Shown piece by piece: positions 1 through 7,421 of a stretch of 11,317 nt of DNA. The position numbers were made by a program, and so were the translations under genes. Numbering within the stretch: the first letter of the stretch is position 1; each line of letters opens with the position of its first letter. The notes beneath the pieces are model-generated. The model ran no database searches. It worked only from the letters and a program-made list of their open reading frames with translations, and was not told where the DNA came from. Origin of the DNA: an uncultured Verrucomicrobiae bacterium (lineage in GTDB: Bacteria > Verrucomicrobiota > Verrucomicrobiia > Verrucomicrobiales > DEV007); NCBI GenBank assembly GCA_937898895.1, contig CALDKL010000648.1, positions 1 through 11,317 of the forward strand, read 5' to 3'.

Positions 1-999
<999 letters not shown>

Positions 1000-1088
1000 G
1001 CAGGTTTGCGGATAAAATTTGTCACCCCTTGCATGAGGCGCGGTGATTGGCAAACAAGAAACCAGGGATTTGTCGCAAACTGGCAAAG

Positions 1089-1138
1089 GACCGCTTTTGC
1101 CGAAAATCCCCCCGACTTTCCGCTTGAAAAGCGGTCGG
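1089..1138 (+). promoter_or_regulatory. Two mutually exclusive hairpins in the leader of the small secreted protein gene
   Basis: A perfect 10-bp inverted repeat pairs GACCGCTTTT (1089-1098) with AAAAGCGGTC (1127-1136) across a 28-nt loop. The right arm can instead form a compact local hairpin: CCGCTT (1120-1125) with AAGCGG (1129-1134) over a GAA loop, extended by CCGA (1112-1115) with TCGG (1135-1138) around a 4-nt bulge. The local hairpin is followed by TTTCTTCC, a poor U-tract. The geometry resembles an antiterminator/terminator or translational switch in the 5' leader of the gene starting at 1174. Function is inferred. The inverted repeat could equally be a DNA-level operator between the divergent genes. 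Confidence 0.35.
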
Positions 1139-1173
1139 TTTCTTCCGAACATGCGGGTTCGAAACGACACGAC

Positions 1174-1590
1174 ATGAGACGCTCAGCTTTCTCCCTCGCC
1201 TTCCTCTTTGTACTCCTCGCGGGATCCGCCACGGCCCAGGAAGCCGTCGTCGTGAAATCCACGTCCTCGAAACCGAAGCCGGAGATCCCGCCTCCGTGGC
1301 GCTGCCACTTCCCGCGCAAGGACCGGAGCTTCTGCAAGGTCTTCCCCAATTTTTCCCGTCGTCACGAGATCTGCGATCCCGCCCTGCTCGGGCACATTGA
1401 ATGGTGTCGCGAGGATGTGACCATCACCGACCGGGACGACTGTGGCAATTTCGAGACCTACGAAGCCGTCACCATCACCTATCGGGAGGTCTTTGAAAAC
1501 GGTGCCTGGGGCCGGAAATTCCGAAAGACCTATCGCAAGGAGCCGACGATCGTCACTCCGGCGCTGCTGGCTAAAGGAGTCGTCAAATAG
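1174..1590 (+). CDS. Small secreted five-cysteine protein, function unknown
   Basis: I do not recognise this 138-residue protein. The start at 1174 is chosen because it gives a clear Sec signal peptide: basic MRR, a hydrophobic core to about residue 16, and an Ala-x-Ala site (ATA then Q) near residues 19-21. The open frame continues upstream, but there it lies antisense to carB and would bury the signal peptide. The mature part, about 117 residues, begins with a Lys/Pro-rich stretch (STSSKPKPEIPPPW) and then has cysteines at 44, 54, 67, 78 and 90. Five is odd for disulfide-only pairing, so one may be free or used for dimerisation. The C-terminal third is rich in Thr, Tyr, Arg and Lys and looks beta-rich (YEAVTITYREVF). 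It probably acts in the periplasm or outside the cell. It lies 27 bp before the flavin reductase-like gene on the same strand, so cotranscription is possible. No Shine-Dalgarno sequence is evident. Confidence 0.72.
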   Translation: MRRSAFSLAFLFVLLAGSATAQEAVVVKSTSSKPKPEIPPPWRCHFPRKDRSFCKVFPNFSRRHEICDPALLGHIEWCREDVTITDRDDCGNFETYEAVTITYREVFENGAWGRKFRKTYRKEPTIVTPALLAKGVVK

Positions 1591-1617
1591 CCTGCCCTGC
1601 CCGGACGCCGATCGGAT

Positions 1618-2223
1618 ATGGAACTTGATCTCACCGGCGGCGAATATCTCGCGCGAGCTTATCGGCTTCTCGCCGGATTGGTGACTCCGCGCCCCATCGC
1701 CTGGGTCACGACGATGGGAGAACAGGGGCAGGTGAACGCGGCTCCCTTCAGCTTTTTCAACCTGCTCGGCACCAAACCGCCCATGCTCGGTTTTGCGCCC
1801 GGTGATCGCCAACCCGGCATCCCCAAAGACACCGCGCGAAATCTCCGCCGCACCCGCGAATTTGTCGTGAACCTCGTCGACGAGGCCTGTGCCGAGGCGA
1901 TGAATCTGACTTCGTCGGGAGTCGCCCCCGAGGTCAGCGAACTCAATCTGGCCGATCTCCATACCACATCGAGCCGCACGGTGGCCGTGCCCCGTATCGC
2001 CGAAGCTCCCGTGGCCCTCGAATGCACCGAATGGGCGACGCTGGAGATGGGAGAGAATCGCCTGGTTGTCGGGGTGATCCACCACCTCTACGTCCGCGAC
2101 GGACTTCTCGACCCGCAAACTCTGCTCGTGAATCCCGAGGCATTCCGTCCGATCGGACGCATGGAGGTGCCCAACGGCTACTGCCGCACTCGTGACCGCT
2201 TCCAGTTGCCGCAACCGCGCTGA
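1618..2223 (+). CDS. Flavin reductase-like / FMN-binding split-barrel protein
   Basis: This 201-residue cytoplasmic protein belongs to the flavin reductase-like, FMN-binding split-barrel family (Pfam Flavin_Reduct). The diagnostic segment is near the N-terminus: TPRPIAWVTT (about residues 22-31), then VNAAPFSFFN (about 38-47), where the family binds FMN. FVVNLVDE (about 81-88) and a later strand pair (ALECTEWATLEMGENRLVVGVIHHLYV) match the rest of the barrel. Length is normal for the family. Members reduce free flavin with NAD(P)H, supply reduced flavin to monooxygenases, or are uncharacterised flavoproteins. The sequence does not say which, and no partner oxygenase is nearby. ATG 1618 is the natural start, 27 bp after the upstream stop codon, with no strong ribosome binding site visible. 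There is no signal peptide. Confidence 0.88.
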   Translation: MELDLTGGEYLARAYRLLAGLVTPRPIAWVTTMGEQGQVNAAPFSFFNLLGTKPPMLGFAPGDRQPGIPKDTARNLRRTREFVVNLVDEACAEAMNLTSSGVAPEVSELNLADLHTTSSRTVAVPRIAEAPVALECTEWATLEMGENRLVVGVIHHLYVRDGLLDPQTLLVNPEAFRPIGRMEVPNGYCRTRDRFQLPQPR

Positions 2224-2331
2224 GTCCGCGATTCGGGAACCGGACAACTCTCCGATTTTTCTAAATTTATTTGGCAAAGTGAAATAATTCGCTTCCATTT
2301 GGCAAACCCTTCGGCAGGATCGTGATGGAAG
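2224..2331 (+). promoter_or_regulatory. AT-rich intergenic region with a 10-bp direct repeat before the dynamin-like gene
   Basis: This gap is much more A/T-rich than its surroundings, especially at about 2255-2300. It carries two exact copies of ATTTGGCAAA, at 2269-2278 and 2297-2306, 28 bp apart start to start. It most likely holds the promoter and possibly an operator for the gene starting at 2332. I could not fit a convincing -35/-10 pair: TTGGCA at 2271 has no good -10 at 16-18 bp. The assignment therefore rests on composition, the repeat and position only. Confidence 0.35.
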
Positions 2332-4134
2332 ATGGATCACGGCTCCGCCCCCGTTTTTCCCATCCCCGCCACCGTGGCCGACAGCGTGACAGATCAGCTT
2401 GGAAAAAACTACTTCCAGACCCGGGAGAAGTTGAGCGCTGCCATCGCCTCGCTCGCCCAGCTCGGGCGGGAGAGCGGGATCAGTCCGGCCCGCCTCGCCC
2501 TGCTCAAGAACCTCATTGCCAATCTCGAGGACCCCTTTCTTTTTGTGGTGGTTGGCGAAGTGAACGCGGGCAAGTCATCGCTCCTCAACGCTCTCTTCGG
2601 CGAAGATTTCTGCACGGCCGATGTCATCCCTACGACCGAGCGCATCGCTTTTTTCAAACACGGGGCGGAACCGCACGAGTTCGATTTTTCCGAGGACATT
2701 GTCGAAGTCTTCCGACCGAACGCCTTTCTCAGAGACTTCAACCTCGTCGATACGCCCGGGACAAATTCGATCGAGGCGGGGCACCAGCAGATCACCGAGC
2801 AGTTTCTGCCAATGGCCGATCTCGTGCTGTTTGTCTTTTCGGTGACCAACCCGTGGGGAGCCTCGACCTGGGAGTTTGTCGACCGCATCCACCACCAGTG
2901 GCGGAAGAAGATCGTCTTCATCCTGCAGCAATGCGACCTGCGCACCGAGGAGGAAGTCGCCGCGATCCTCGAGCACCTCCAGAAGACCGCACACCACCGC
3001 TTTGGCCAGCATTTCCCCACCTTTGCGGTCTCGGCAAAAAAAGCCTTTCTCGCGAAGACTGCGGGGCCGGGCGATGCGGAGCTTTCCCGCAAGAGCGGCA
3101 TCGAGGGGCTGGAGCGCTACATCGCCGGTGTCGTCGAGTCGTCCGAGCCGCGCCTCATCAAACTCATCCACGCGTGGCGGGCGGCCTGCTACGTGCTCGG
3201 CGAGATCAAGGAGAAACTCGGGGCCGCCTCCGAGATCATCCGTGCCGACGACGAACTCCTCAGCGAACTCGAGCCCGCCTGCCGCACCCAGCAGGAACGC
3301 ACCCTGAAAAAATGTGAGCCTCTCTTCGAGGCCTTTGACCAGAGCTTCGTGGCCGCCGGGCTCCAGGCCGAGCCGCTCCTCGATTCCGAATTCCGCGTCG
3401 TCTCCGCCCTGATGCCCCGGCGCAAGAGCGCCGAGGAGATCGAAGGTCTCATTTTCGCCACGACGATGAAAGCCGTGCGCCGCAGCATCGGCGCGGGTGC
3501 CAACGCGGTGAAGGAGGACGTCGCCCACCTCTGGGAGCGTGTCTCCGAGGCGATGCAGGAGCATTTCAATCTCGAACTCAGCGTCGGTGAAGACGGCAGC
3601 CCCGACTGGACCCCCGCCCATCGGCGGATCGAAGAAAAAGTCGAGGAGGCCACGGCGGCGGCCCTGCGCGAGCTGAACCTGCGCGACCAGCTCGGCGGAC
3701 TCTTCGCCCGCCGCAGTCGCACAATCTGGGCCTTTATCTTTGCGGCGGTCCTCACCGCCCTCGGAGCCGTCATTCTCATGATGCTCAAGGTGACACCGTG
3801 GGATGCCGTCACCTTCGGTGTCGCTTCGATCTTCCTCATCATCGGAGCCGTCATCGGATCCCAGTCGCTGAAACGCGCCCGCGCCTTCTACACCTCGATT
3901 CTCGACCGCCACCGCGACCTCCTCGCAAAACAACAACGCCGCGCCTTCACCACCGGAACGAGTGCCTTTTATCAGGATTTTCTCGCTCTCTTCGAGCCGC
4001 TCCGCAAAGTCTGTCGCGAGCATCGCGAGCGCTACGAGCCACAGTTGCGCGTGATCCAGTCGACCGAGTCCGCCCTCGCCGAACTCGAGCGCATCCTCGC
4101 CCCCGTCGAGAAAGCCATCAACTCGCGGAAATAG
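2332..4134 (+). CDS. Dynamin-like GTPase with two C-terminal membrane segments
   Basis: This 600-residue protein is a bacterial dynamin-superfamily GTPase, a family that binds and remodels membranes. The P-loop (G1) is GEVNAGKSS at 75-83. G2 is supplied by T101/T102 in VIPTTERI, and G3 is DTPG at 140-143. The G4 position reads QQCDL (199-203) instead of the usual N/TKxD, and VSAKK near 233-237 may be G5. After a long helical middle region come two hydrophobic segments, about 465-485 and 490-510, separated by a short turn containing K486 and P489. This is a likely membrane hairpin or paddle-like anchor. A charged helical tail to residue 600 completes the usual stalk arrangement. There is no signal peptide, so the GTPase domain should be cytoplasmic on the inner membrane. 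The last 17 bp overlap gmhA on the opposite strand. ATG 2332 is favoured: it leaves about 70 residues of helix before the G domain, and the upstream gap is non-coding. The exact cellular role is unknown. Confidence 0.88.
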   Translation: MDHGSAPVFPIPATVADSVTDQLGKNYFQTREKLSAAIASLAQLGRESGISPARLALLKNLIANLEDPFLFVVVGEVNAGKSSLLNALFGEDFCTADVIPTTERIAFFKHGAEPHEFDFSEDIVEVFRPNAFLRDFNLVDTPGTNSIEAGHQQITEQFLPMADLVLFVFSVTNPWGASTWEFVDRIHHQWRKKIVFILQQCDLRTEEEVAAILEHLQKTAHHRFGQHFPTFAVSAKKAFLAKTAGPGDAELSRKSGIEGLERYIAGVVESSEPRLIKLIHAWRAACYVLGEIKEKLGAASEIIRADDELLSELEPACRTQQERTLKKCEPLFEAFDQSFVAAGLQAEPLLDSEFRVVSALMPRRKSAEEIEGLIFATTMKAVRRSIGAGANAVKEDVAHLWERVSEAMQEHFNLELSVGEDGSPDWTPAHRRIEEKVEEATAAALRELNLRDQLGGLFARRSRTIWAFIFAAVLTALGAVILMMLKVTPWDAVTFGVASIFLIIGAVIGSQSLKRARAFYTSILDRHRDLLAKQQRRAFTTGTSAFYQDFLALFEPLRKVCREHRERYEPQLRVIQSTESALAELERILAPVEKAINSRK

Positions 4135-4720
4135 TCGAGGCGGTGTCGGCGAAGGCTCTCTCGCTGAGATCGCAGAGGAGGTGGCCGGCAATGAGGTGAC
4201 ATTCCTGCACCCGGGCCGTCACGGGCGAAGGAACCGCCAGGGTGAGATCCGCAAACTCAGCACAACGCCCCCCGTCCTGCCCCGTAAAGGCGAAGGTTCC
4301 GATGCCCTCGGCACGCGCGAACTCCAACCCGCGCACGACGTTTGCACTGTTTCCCGAGGTCGAGATCCCGACGACGAGATCACCCGGTCGGCACAGCGCC
4401 TCAACCTGGCGAGCGAAGACCGCCTCAAACCCGAAATCGTTGGCACAGGCCGTCAGCGCCGAACTGTCCGTAGTGAAGGCGAGCGAAGCGAGCCCGCGAC
4501 GGTTCCGGGTAAAACGCACCGTGAACTCCGTGGCGAAATGCTGCGAATCCGCCGCGCTGCCACCGTTGCCGAAAAAACAGATTTTTCCTCCGGAGCGCAG
4601 ACAGGCCACGGTGCGAGCCGCCATTTCCCCGAGGACGCCCAGGCACTGGTCCCGGAAGCGCACCACGGTGGCCTGGTGATCTTCGAGGGTCTCACGGATA
4701 ATGCGGTCGTTGTCGATCAT
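4118..4720 (-). CDS. gmhA: Sedoheptulose-7-phosphate isomerase (phosphoheptose isomerase)
   Basis: GmhA converts D-sedoheptulose 7-phosphate to D-glycero-D-manno-heptose 7-phosphate, the first step of ADP-heptose synthesis for the LPS inner core. The 200-residue protein has the SIS-domain layout of the family: GNGGSAADSQHFATE (51-65), TTDSSALTACANDF (83-96), STSGNS (120-125) and VQECHLIAGH (171-180). H61, E65, Q172 and H180 fall at the same numbers as the zinc and active-site residues I recall for the E. coli enzyme. Length is normal. The ATG at 4720-4718 lies 17 bp after the rfaE1 stop codon, so the two are almost certainly cotranscribed, kinase first. The 3' end overlaps the convergent GTPase gene by 17 bp. 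Confidence 0.95.
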   Translation of the reverse strand: MIDNDRIIRETLEDHQATVVRFRDQCLGVLGEMAARTVACLRSGGKICFFGNGGSAADSQHFATEFTVRFTRNRRGLASLAFTTDSSALTACANDFGFEAVFARQVEALCRPGDLVVGISTSGNSANVVRGLEFARAEGIGTFAFTGQDGGRCAEFADLTLAVPSPVTARVQECHLIAGHLLCDLSERAFADTASTISAS

Positions 4721-4737
4721 GAGCTACCTTAAACGAA

Positions 4738-5775
4738 TCACGAGGGCACTCCTTGGGGAAAATCGCGGGCGATCGCCTCGAGCAGTTCCTCGCGTTCAAT
4801 TGGCGTCGTCCCCAGCTTGCCCACGACGATGCTGCTCGCGAGATTGGCCACCCTCGCCGCGATCGCCGGCGCGAGTCCCGAGCAGAGTCCCAGCGTATAG
4901 ATCGCAATCGCGGTGTCCCCCGCGCCCGAAACATCAAAGACCTCGCGGGCCTTTGCCGGGATATGGGTCGGTCGATCACACCCTCTCGCAAAGACGAGCA
5001 TACCCTGTTCACCCAGAGTCAGCAGGACCTGGCCACATTCCCACTGTTCGAGGAGGCGGGTTCCGGCCTCGATGAGAGGTTCGTCCTCGAGCGGGGGAAC
5101 TCCCGCGTCGCGGTGGACGTCCTCCATGCCCGCGCAGGCGAAGGCCTCCGCTCGATTCGGTTTCACAGCGGTCACGCCCCGCCATTCGATCGGGTTGCCG
5201 GGCTTCGGATCGACCGTGACCGGGATGCCGCGCCCGACGGCAGCGGCGAGGAGACCGGAAACGAGATCCTGGGTGATGAGCCCTTTCCCATAATCCTCGA
5301 GAACGATCCCGTCGATGCGGGGCAGCACTCCGTCGATGCGCGAGACGAGGTCCGCCGCGAGTTCAGGGGAGAGGCGGCGACGCTTTTCGCGGTCGATCCG
5401 CACCACCTGCTGATGCCGGGCGACGACGCGGGTTTTTGTGATGGTGTGGTATTCCTCCCGGCGCAGACACAGGGAAATGCCGATCCCATTTTCGGCAAGC
5501 GTCTCCTCGAGGAGCGATCCGTCGGCATCCTGGCCATAGAGTCCCGCCAGCTCCACGGCCGTACCGAAGGGGACCATATTCCGCGCCACATTTGCCGCCC
5601 CCCCGGGGAAGCGCGATTCGCTCTGCACCTCCACCACCGGCACCGGAGCCTCCGGAGAAATCCGCGAGACGCTTCCCCAGATGAACCAATCCAGCATCAC
5701 ATCCCCCACGACGAGAATGCGGCTGGCGGCAAAGCGGTTGAGCAGAGTCTCCGGAGTCAGGGTCACTTCCGACAT
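4738..5775 (-). CDS. rfaE1: D-glycero-beta-D-manno-heptose-7-phosphate kinase (kinase domain only)
   Basis: This PfkB-family sugar kinase phosphorylates heptose 7-phosphate at C1, giving the 1,7-bisphosphate in ADP-heptose synthesis. The 345 residues cover one kinase domain: VGDVMLDWFIWG (23-34) with RISPEAPVPV (38-47), PfkB signature GGAANVARN (58-66), VKPNRAEA (204-211), and the anion-hole/catalytic motif DVSGAGDT (281-288) with D287 as catalytic base. The nucleotidyltransferase domain that follows in fused E. coli HldE is absent, so this is the split form. A separate HldC/RfaE2 and GmhB should lie elsewhere. The start at 5775 (MSEVTLTPETLL) is chosen because the domain begins at about residue 20. 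The open frame runs 143 codons further upstream, but that stretch is low-quality sequence crossing an intergenic repeat and the divergent DUF1501 gene. It is first in the operon with gmhA. Confidence 0.93.
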   Translation of the reverse strand: MSEVTLTPETLLNRFAASRILVVGDVMLDWFIWGSVSRISPEAPVPVVEVQSESRFPGGAANVARNMVPFGTAVELAGLYGQDADGSLLEETLAENGIGISLCLRREEYHTITKTRVVARHQQVVRIDREKRRRLSPELAADLVSRIDGVLPRIDGIVLEDYGKGLITQDLVSGLLAAAVGRGIPVTVDPKPGNPIEWRGVTAVKPNRAEAFACAGMEDVHRDAGVPPLEDEPLIEAGTRLLEQWECGQVLLTLGEQGMLVFARGCDRPTHIPAKAREVFDVSGAGDTAIAIYTLGLCSGLAPAIAARVANLASSIVVGKLGTTPIEREELLEAIARDFPQGVPS

Positions 5776-5797
5776 AGTTTCCCGTAGGGTAGGGCGG

Positions 5798-5826
5798 AGA
5801 ATGCGGATTGCAAAGGGTTGAACCAA
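5798..5826 (-). promoter_or_regulatory. Weak candidate sigma-70 promoter for rfaE1-gmhA
   Basis: On the minus strand, TTGGTT (5826-5821) and CATTCT (5803-5798) are separated by exactly 17 bp. Transcription would begin about 15 nt before the rfaE1 ATG at 5775. Both hexamers deviate from consensus, so this is only the best candidate I could see in the gap. Confidence 0.22.
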
Positions 5827-5841
5827 AAAACGGGAACGGCC

Positions 5842-5960
5842 AACCACAGAAGGCACCGAAGACACGGAATCAGAGAGAAGAGAGGGATGGGATGTGTTCA
5901 CTCGATGAGTGAATTGGACTCCGCCGCATTTCCTTGATTTGTCCGTGGTTCCGTGGTTCC
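5842..5960. repeat. Imperfect inverted-repeat element with ACCACGGA-like units
   Basis: The left arm (about 5842-5869) reads as three related units, ACCACAGA, GCACCGAA and ACACGGAA. The right arm (5941-5960) is GTCCGTGGTTCCGTGGTTCC, whose complement reads GGAACCACGGAACCACGGAC. Both arms are therefore built from the same ACCACGGA-like unit in opposite orientation, about 70 bp apart, with a perfect palindrome between them. The stretch has no credible coding potential and lies between the divergent rfaE1 and DUF1501 genes. I recall similar CACGGA-rich intergenic repeats in environmental bacterial genomes but cannot verify that here. A transcript could fold into a long imperfect hairpin. Confidence 0.55.
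5897..5913. repeat. Perfect 7-bp palindrome with 3-nt loop
   Basis: TTCACTC (5897-5903), GAT, GAGTGAA (5907-5913) forms a perfect inverted repeat with a 3-nt centre. It lies near the middle of the larger inverted-repeat element. It could be the tip of that element's hairpin or a dimeric regulator site between the divergent genes. No poly-T follows, so it is not a typical terminator. Confidence 0.5.
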
Positions 5961-6017
5961 CCATCTTCGGATTCAGATTGAAAGCCGCAGCCCCGGAACC
6001 GGTCCGGCAGAAGCGCG

Positions 6018-7412
6018 ATGACGCAAGTTGTCCGATCCGCCAAAGCACCGGACCCTTCCGACATGAGTCGATCAGGATTCTTCCCAAATTGCGAAGGAGT
6101 CGCCCGCCGGAATTTTCTTCAAACCGGACTGGGTGCGCTGGGGGGCGTCGGCCTTTCCCAGATCCTTGGGCTTCGGGCTGCCTCCGCGTCCGAGTCATCC
6201 ACACTTCCCTCTGCCGGATCGAAGACTCGCTGCATCTTCATCTGGCTCGACGGCGGCCCGTCGCACTACGAGACATTTGATCCCAAACCCGAGGCTCCCT
6301 CCGAGATTCGCGGAGAGTTCAAGTCGATCCCGACCTGCGTGCCCGGCGTGCATTTCTCGGAAAAATTCCCCCGCCTGGCCAAATCCCTCGATCTCTTCAC
6401 GGTGGTTCGCTCCATCGCCCATGTGCAGAACAACCACGGAGCGGGAAATCACTACCTCATGACCGGGTCTCCCACGCCGGTGCCGGTCGGCTGCGGGGCC
6501 TTTGTCACCTTTCATCCCAGCTACGGTTCGGTCGTGAGCCATCACCGCCGCGTCCCGTATGGCCTGCCCGCCTACGTCTCGACCCCCCGGGTCTCGCGTT
6601 CGGGTGGTCCCAATTTCCTCGGGGCACAGAATGCGCCGTTTGTCATCGCCGACAATCCCGAAAGCAAGAGCTTCCGCGTCCGCGACGTCACCCTGCCGAA
6701 GGAAATCGCGGACGGCCGCGCCAAGTCGCGAGTCGAATTGCGCCGCTCGCTCGATACCCTCCGCCGCGTCACCGACACCGCCGCCGAGGACCCGGCCGTG
6801 TCCTTTGATGAGTACTACGCTCGCGCGTTTGACCTGGTGACCTCCGAAGAGGCCCAGAAGGCCTTCGATATTTCGCTCGAACCCGAAAAAACTCGCGCGG
6901 AATACGGTCGCAACGACTTTGGCCAGCGCCTCCTCCTCGCCCGTCGCCTCACCGAGGTCGGCGTGCCCTTCGTCACCGTCTACGACGGAGGTTGGGACGA
7001 CCACCGTTCTCTCTTCGAGAACTACAAGAAGAACAAGGCGGAGAAAATCGACCTGGGCGTCAGCGCTCTCCTGCGGGATCTGGCGCAGCGCGGCACCCTC
7101 GAGAACACAATGGTAATCATGCTCGGCGAATTCGGGCGCACGCCGAAGGTCAACAAGGATGCCGGACGCGACCACTGGTCCTTCGCAATGAGTGTGCTCA
7201 TGGCCGGAGCCGGCATTCCCGGTGGCCAGATCGTCGGCGCCACCGACGTGAAGGGCTACTATGCCAACGAGAGCATCTACGCACCCGAGGATTTTGCGGC
7301 GAGCCTCTACACAAAAATGGGCATCAATCCCGAGACGATCCTGCAGGACACGAACAACCGTCCCATTCAGCTCGTCAACAAGGGTCGCCTCATCAAGGAA
7401 CTCTTTGCCTGA
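6018..7412 (+). CDS. DUF1501 family protein, Tat-exported
   Basis: DUF1501 proteins are exported, uncharacterised members of the alkaline phosphatase/sulfatase-like fold. They are abundant in Planctomycetota and Verrucomicrobiota. This 464-residue protein starts with a twin-arginine-type signal, ARRNFLQTG (R30, R31), followed by a Gly/Leu-rich hydrophobic stretch ending near AASA. The family's N-terminal block is intact: WLDGGPSHYETFDP (76-89), EIRGEFKSIPT, and NHGAGNHYLMTG. The C-terminal block is intact too: LGEFGRTPKVN (369-379) and AGRDHW (382-387), with Asp and His residues placed like the metal ligands of this fold, then GGQIVGATD. The role is unknown; a secreted hydrolase or surface-polymer function is inferred only. 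An in-frame ATG at 6063 gives a shorter and equally typical Tat leader and may be the true start. A weak AGAAG lies just before the 6018 ATG. It is probably cotranscribed with the next gene, 9 bp downstream. Confidence 0.92.
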   Translation: MTQVVRSAKAPDPSDMSRSGFFPNCEGVARRNFLQTGLGALGGVGLSQILGLRAASASESSTLPSAGSKTRCIFIWLDGGPSHYETFDPKPEAPSEIRGEFKSIPTCVPGVHFSEKFPRLAKSLDLFTVVRSIAHVQNNHGAGNHYLMTGSPTPVPVGCGAFVTFHPSYGSVVSHHRRVPYGLPAYVSTPRVSRSGGPNFLGAQNAPFVIADNPESKSFRVRDVTLPKEIADGRAKSRVELRRSLDTLRRVTDTAAEDPAVSFDEYYARAFDLVTSEEAQKAFDISLEPEKTRAEYGRNDFGQRLLLARRLTEVGVPFVTVYDGGWDDHRSLFENYKKNKAEKIDLGVSALLRDLAQRGTLENTMVIMLGEFGRTPKVNKDAGRDHWSFAMSVLMAGAGIPGGQIVGATDVKGYYANESIYAPEDFAASLYTKMGINPETILQDTNNRPIQLVNKGRLIKELFA

Positions 7413-7421
7413 CCCAGGGAC

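Noticed and set aside
2271..2322. Sigma-54 promoter from TTGGCAAA
   Set aside because: GG is present, but no GC lies at the required 10-nt spacing. The nearest GC after the second copy is off by one, and the copies near 1048 and 1081 also fail.
2575..4191. 538-residue open frame on the minus strand opposite the GTPase
   Set aside because: Low-complexity Gly/Glu/Asp/Arg-rich translation is typical of an antisense shadow in high-GC DNA. The plus strand has intact GTPase motifs.
5776..6204. 143-codon N-terminal extension of rfaE1
   Set aside because: The kinase domain begins just after the ATG at 5775. The extension crosses the inverted-repeat element and the start of the divergent DUF1501 gene.
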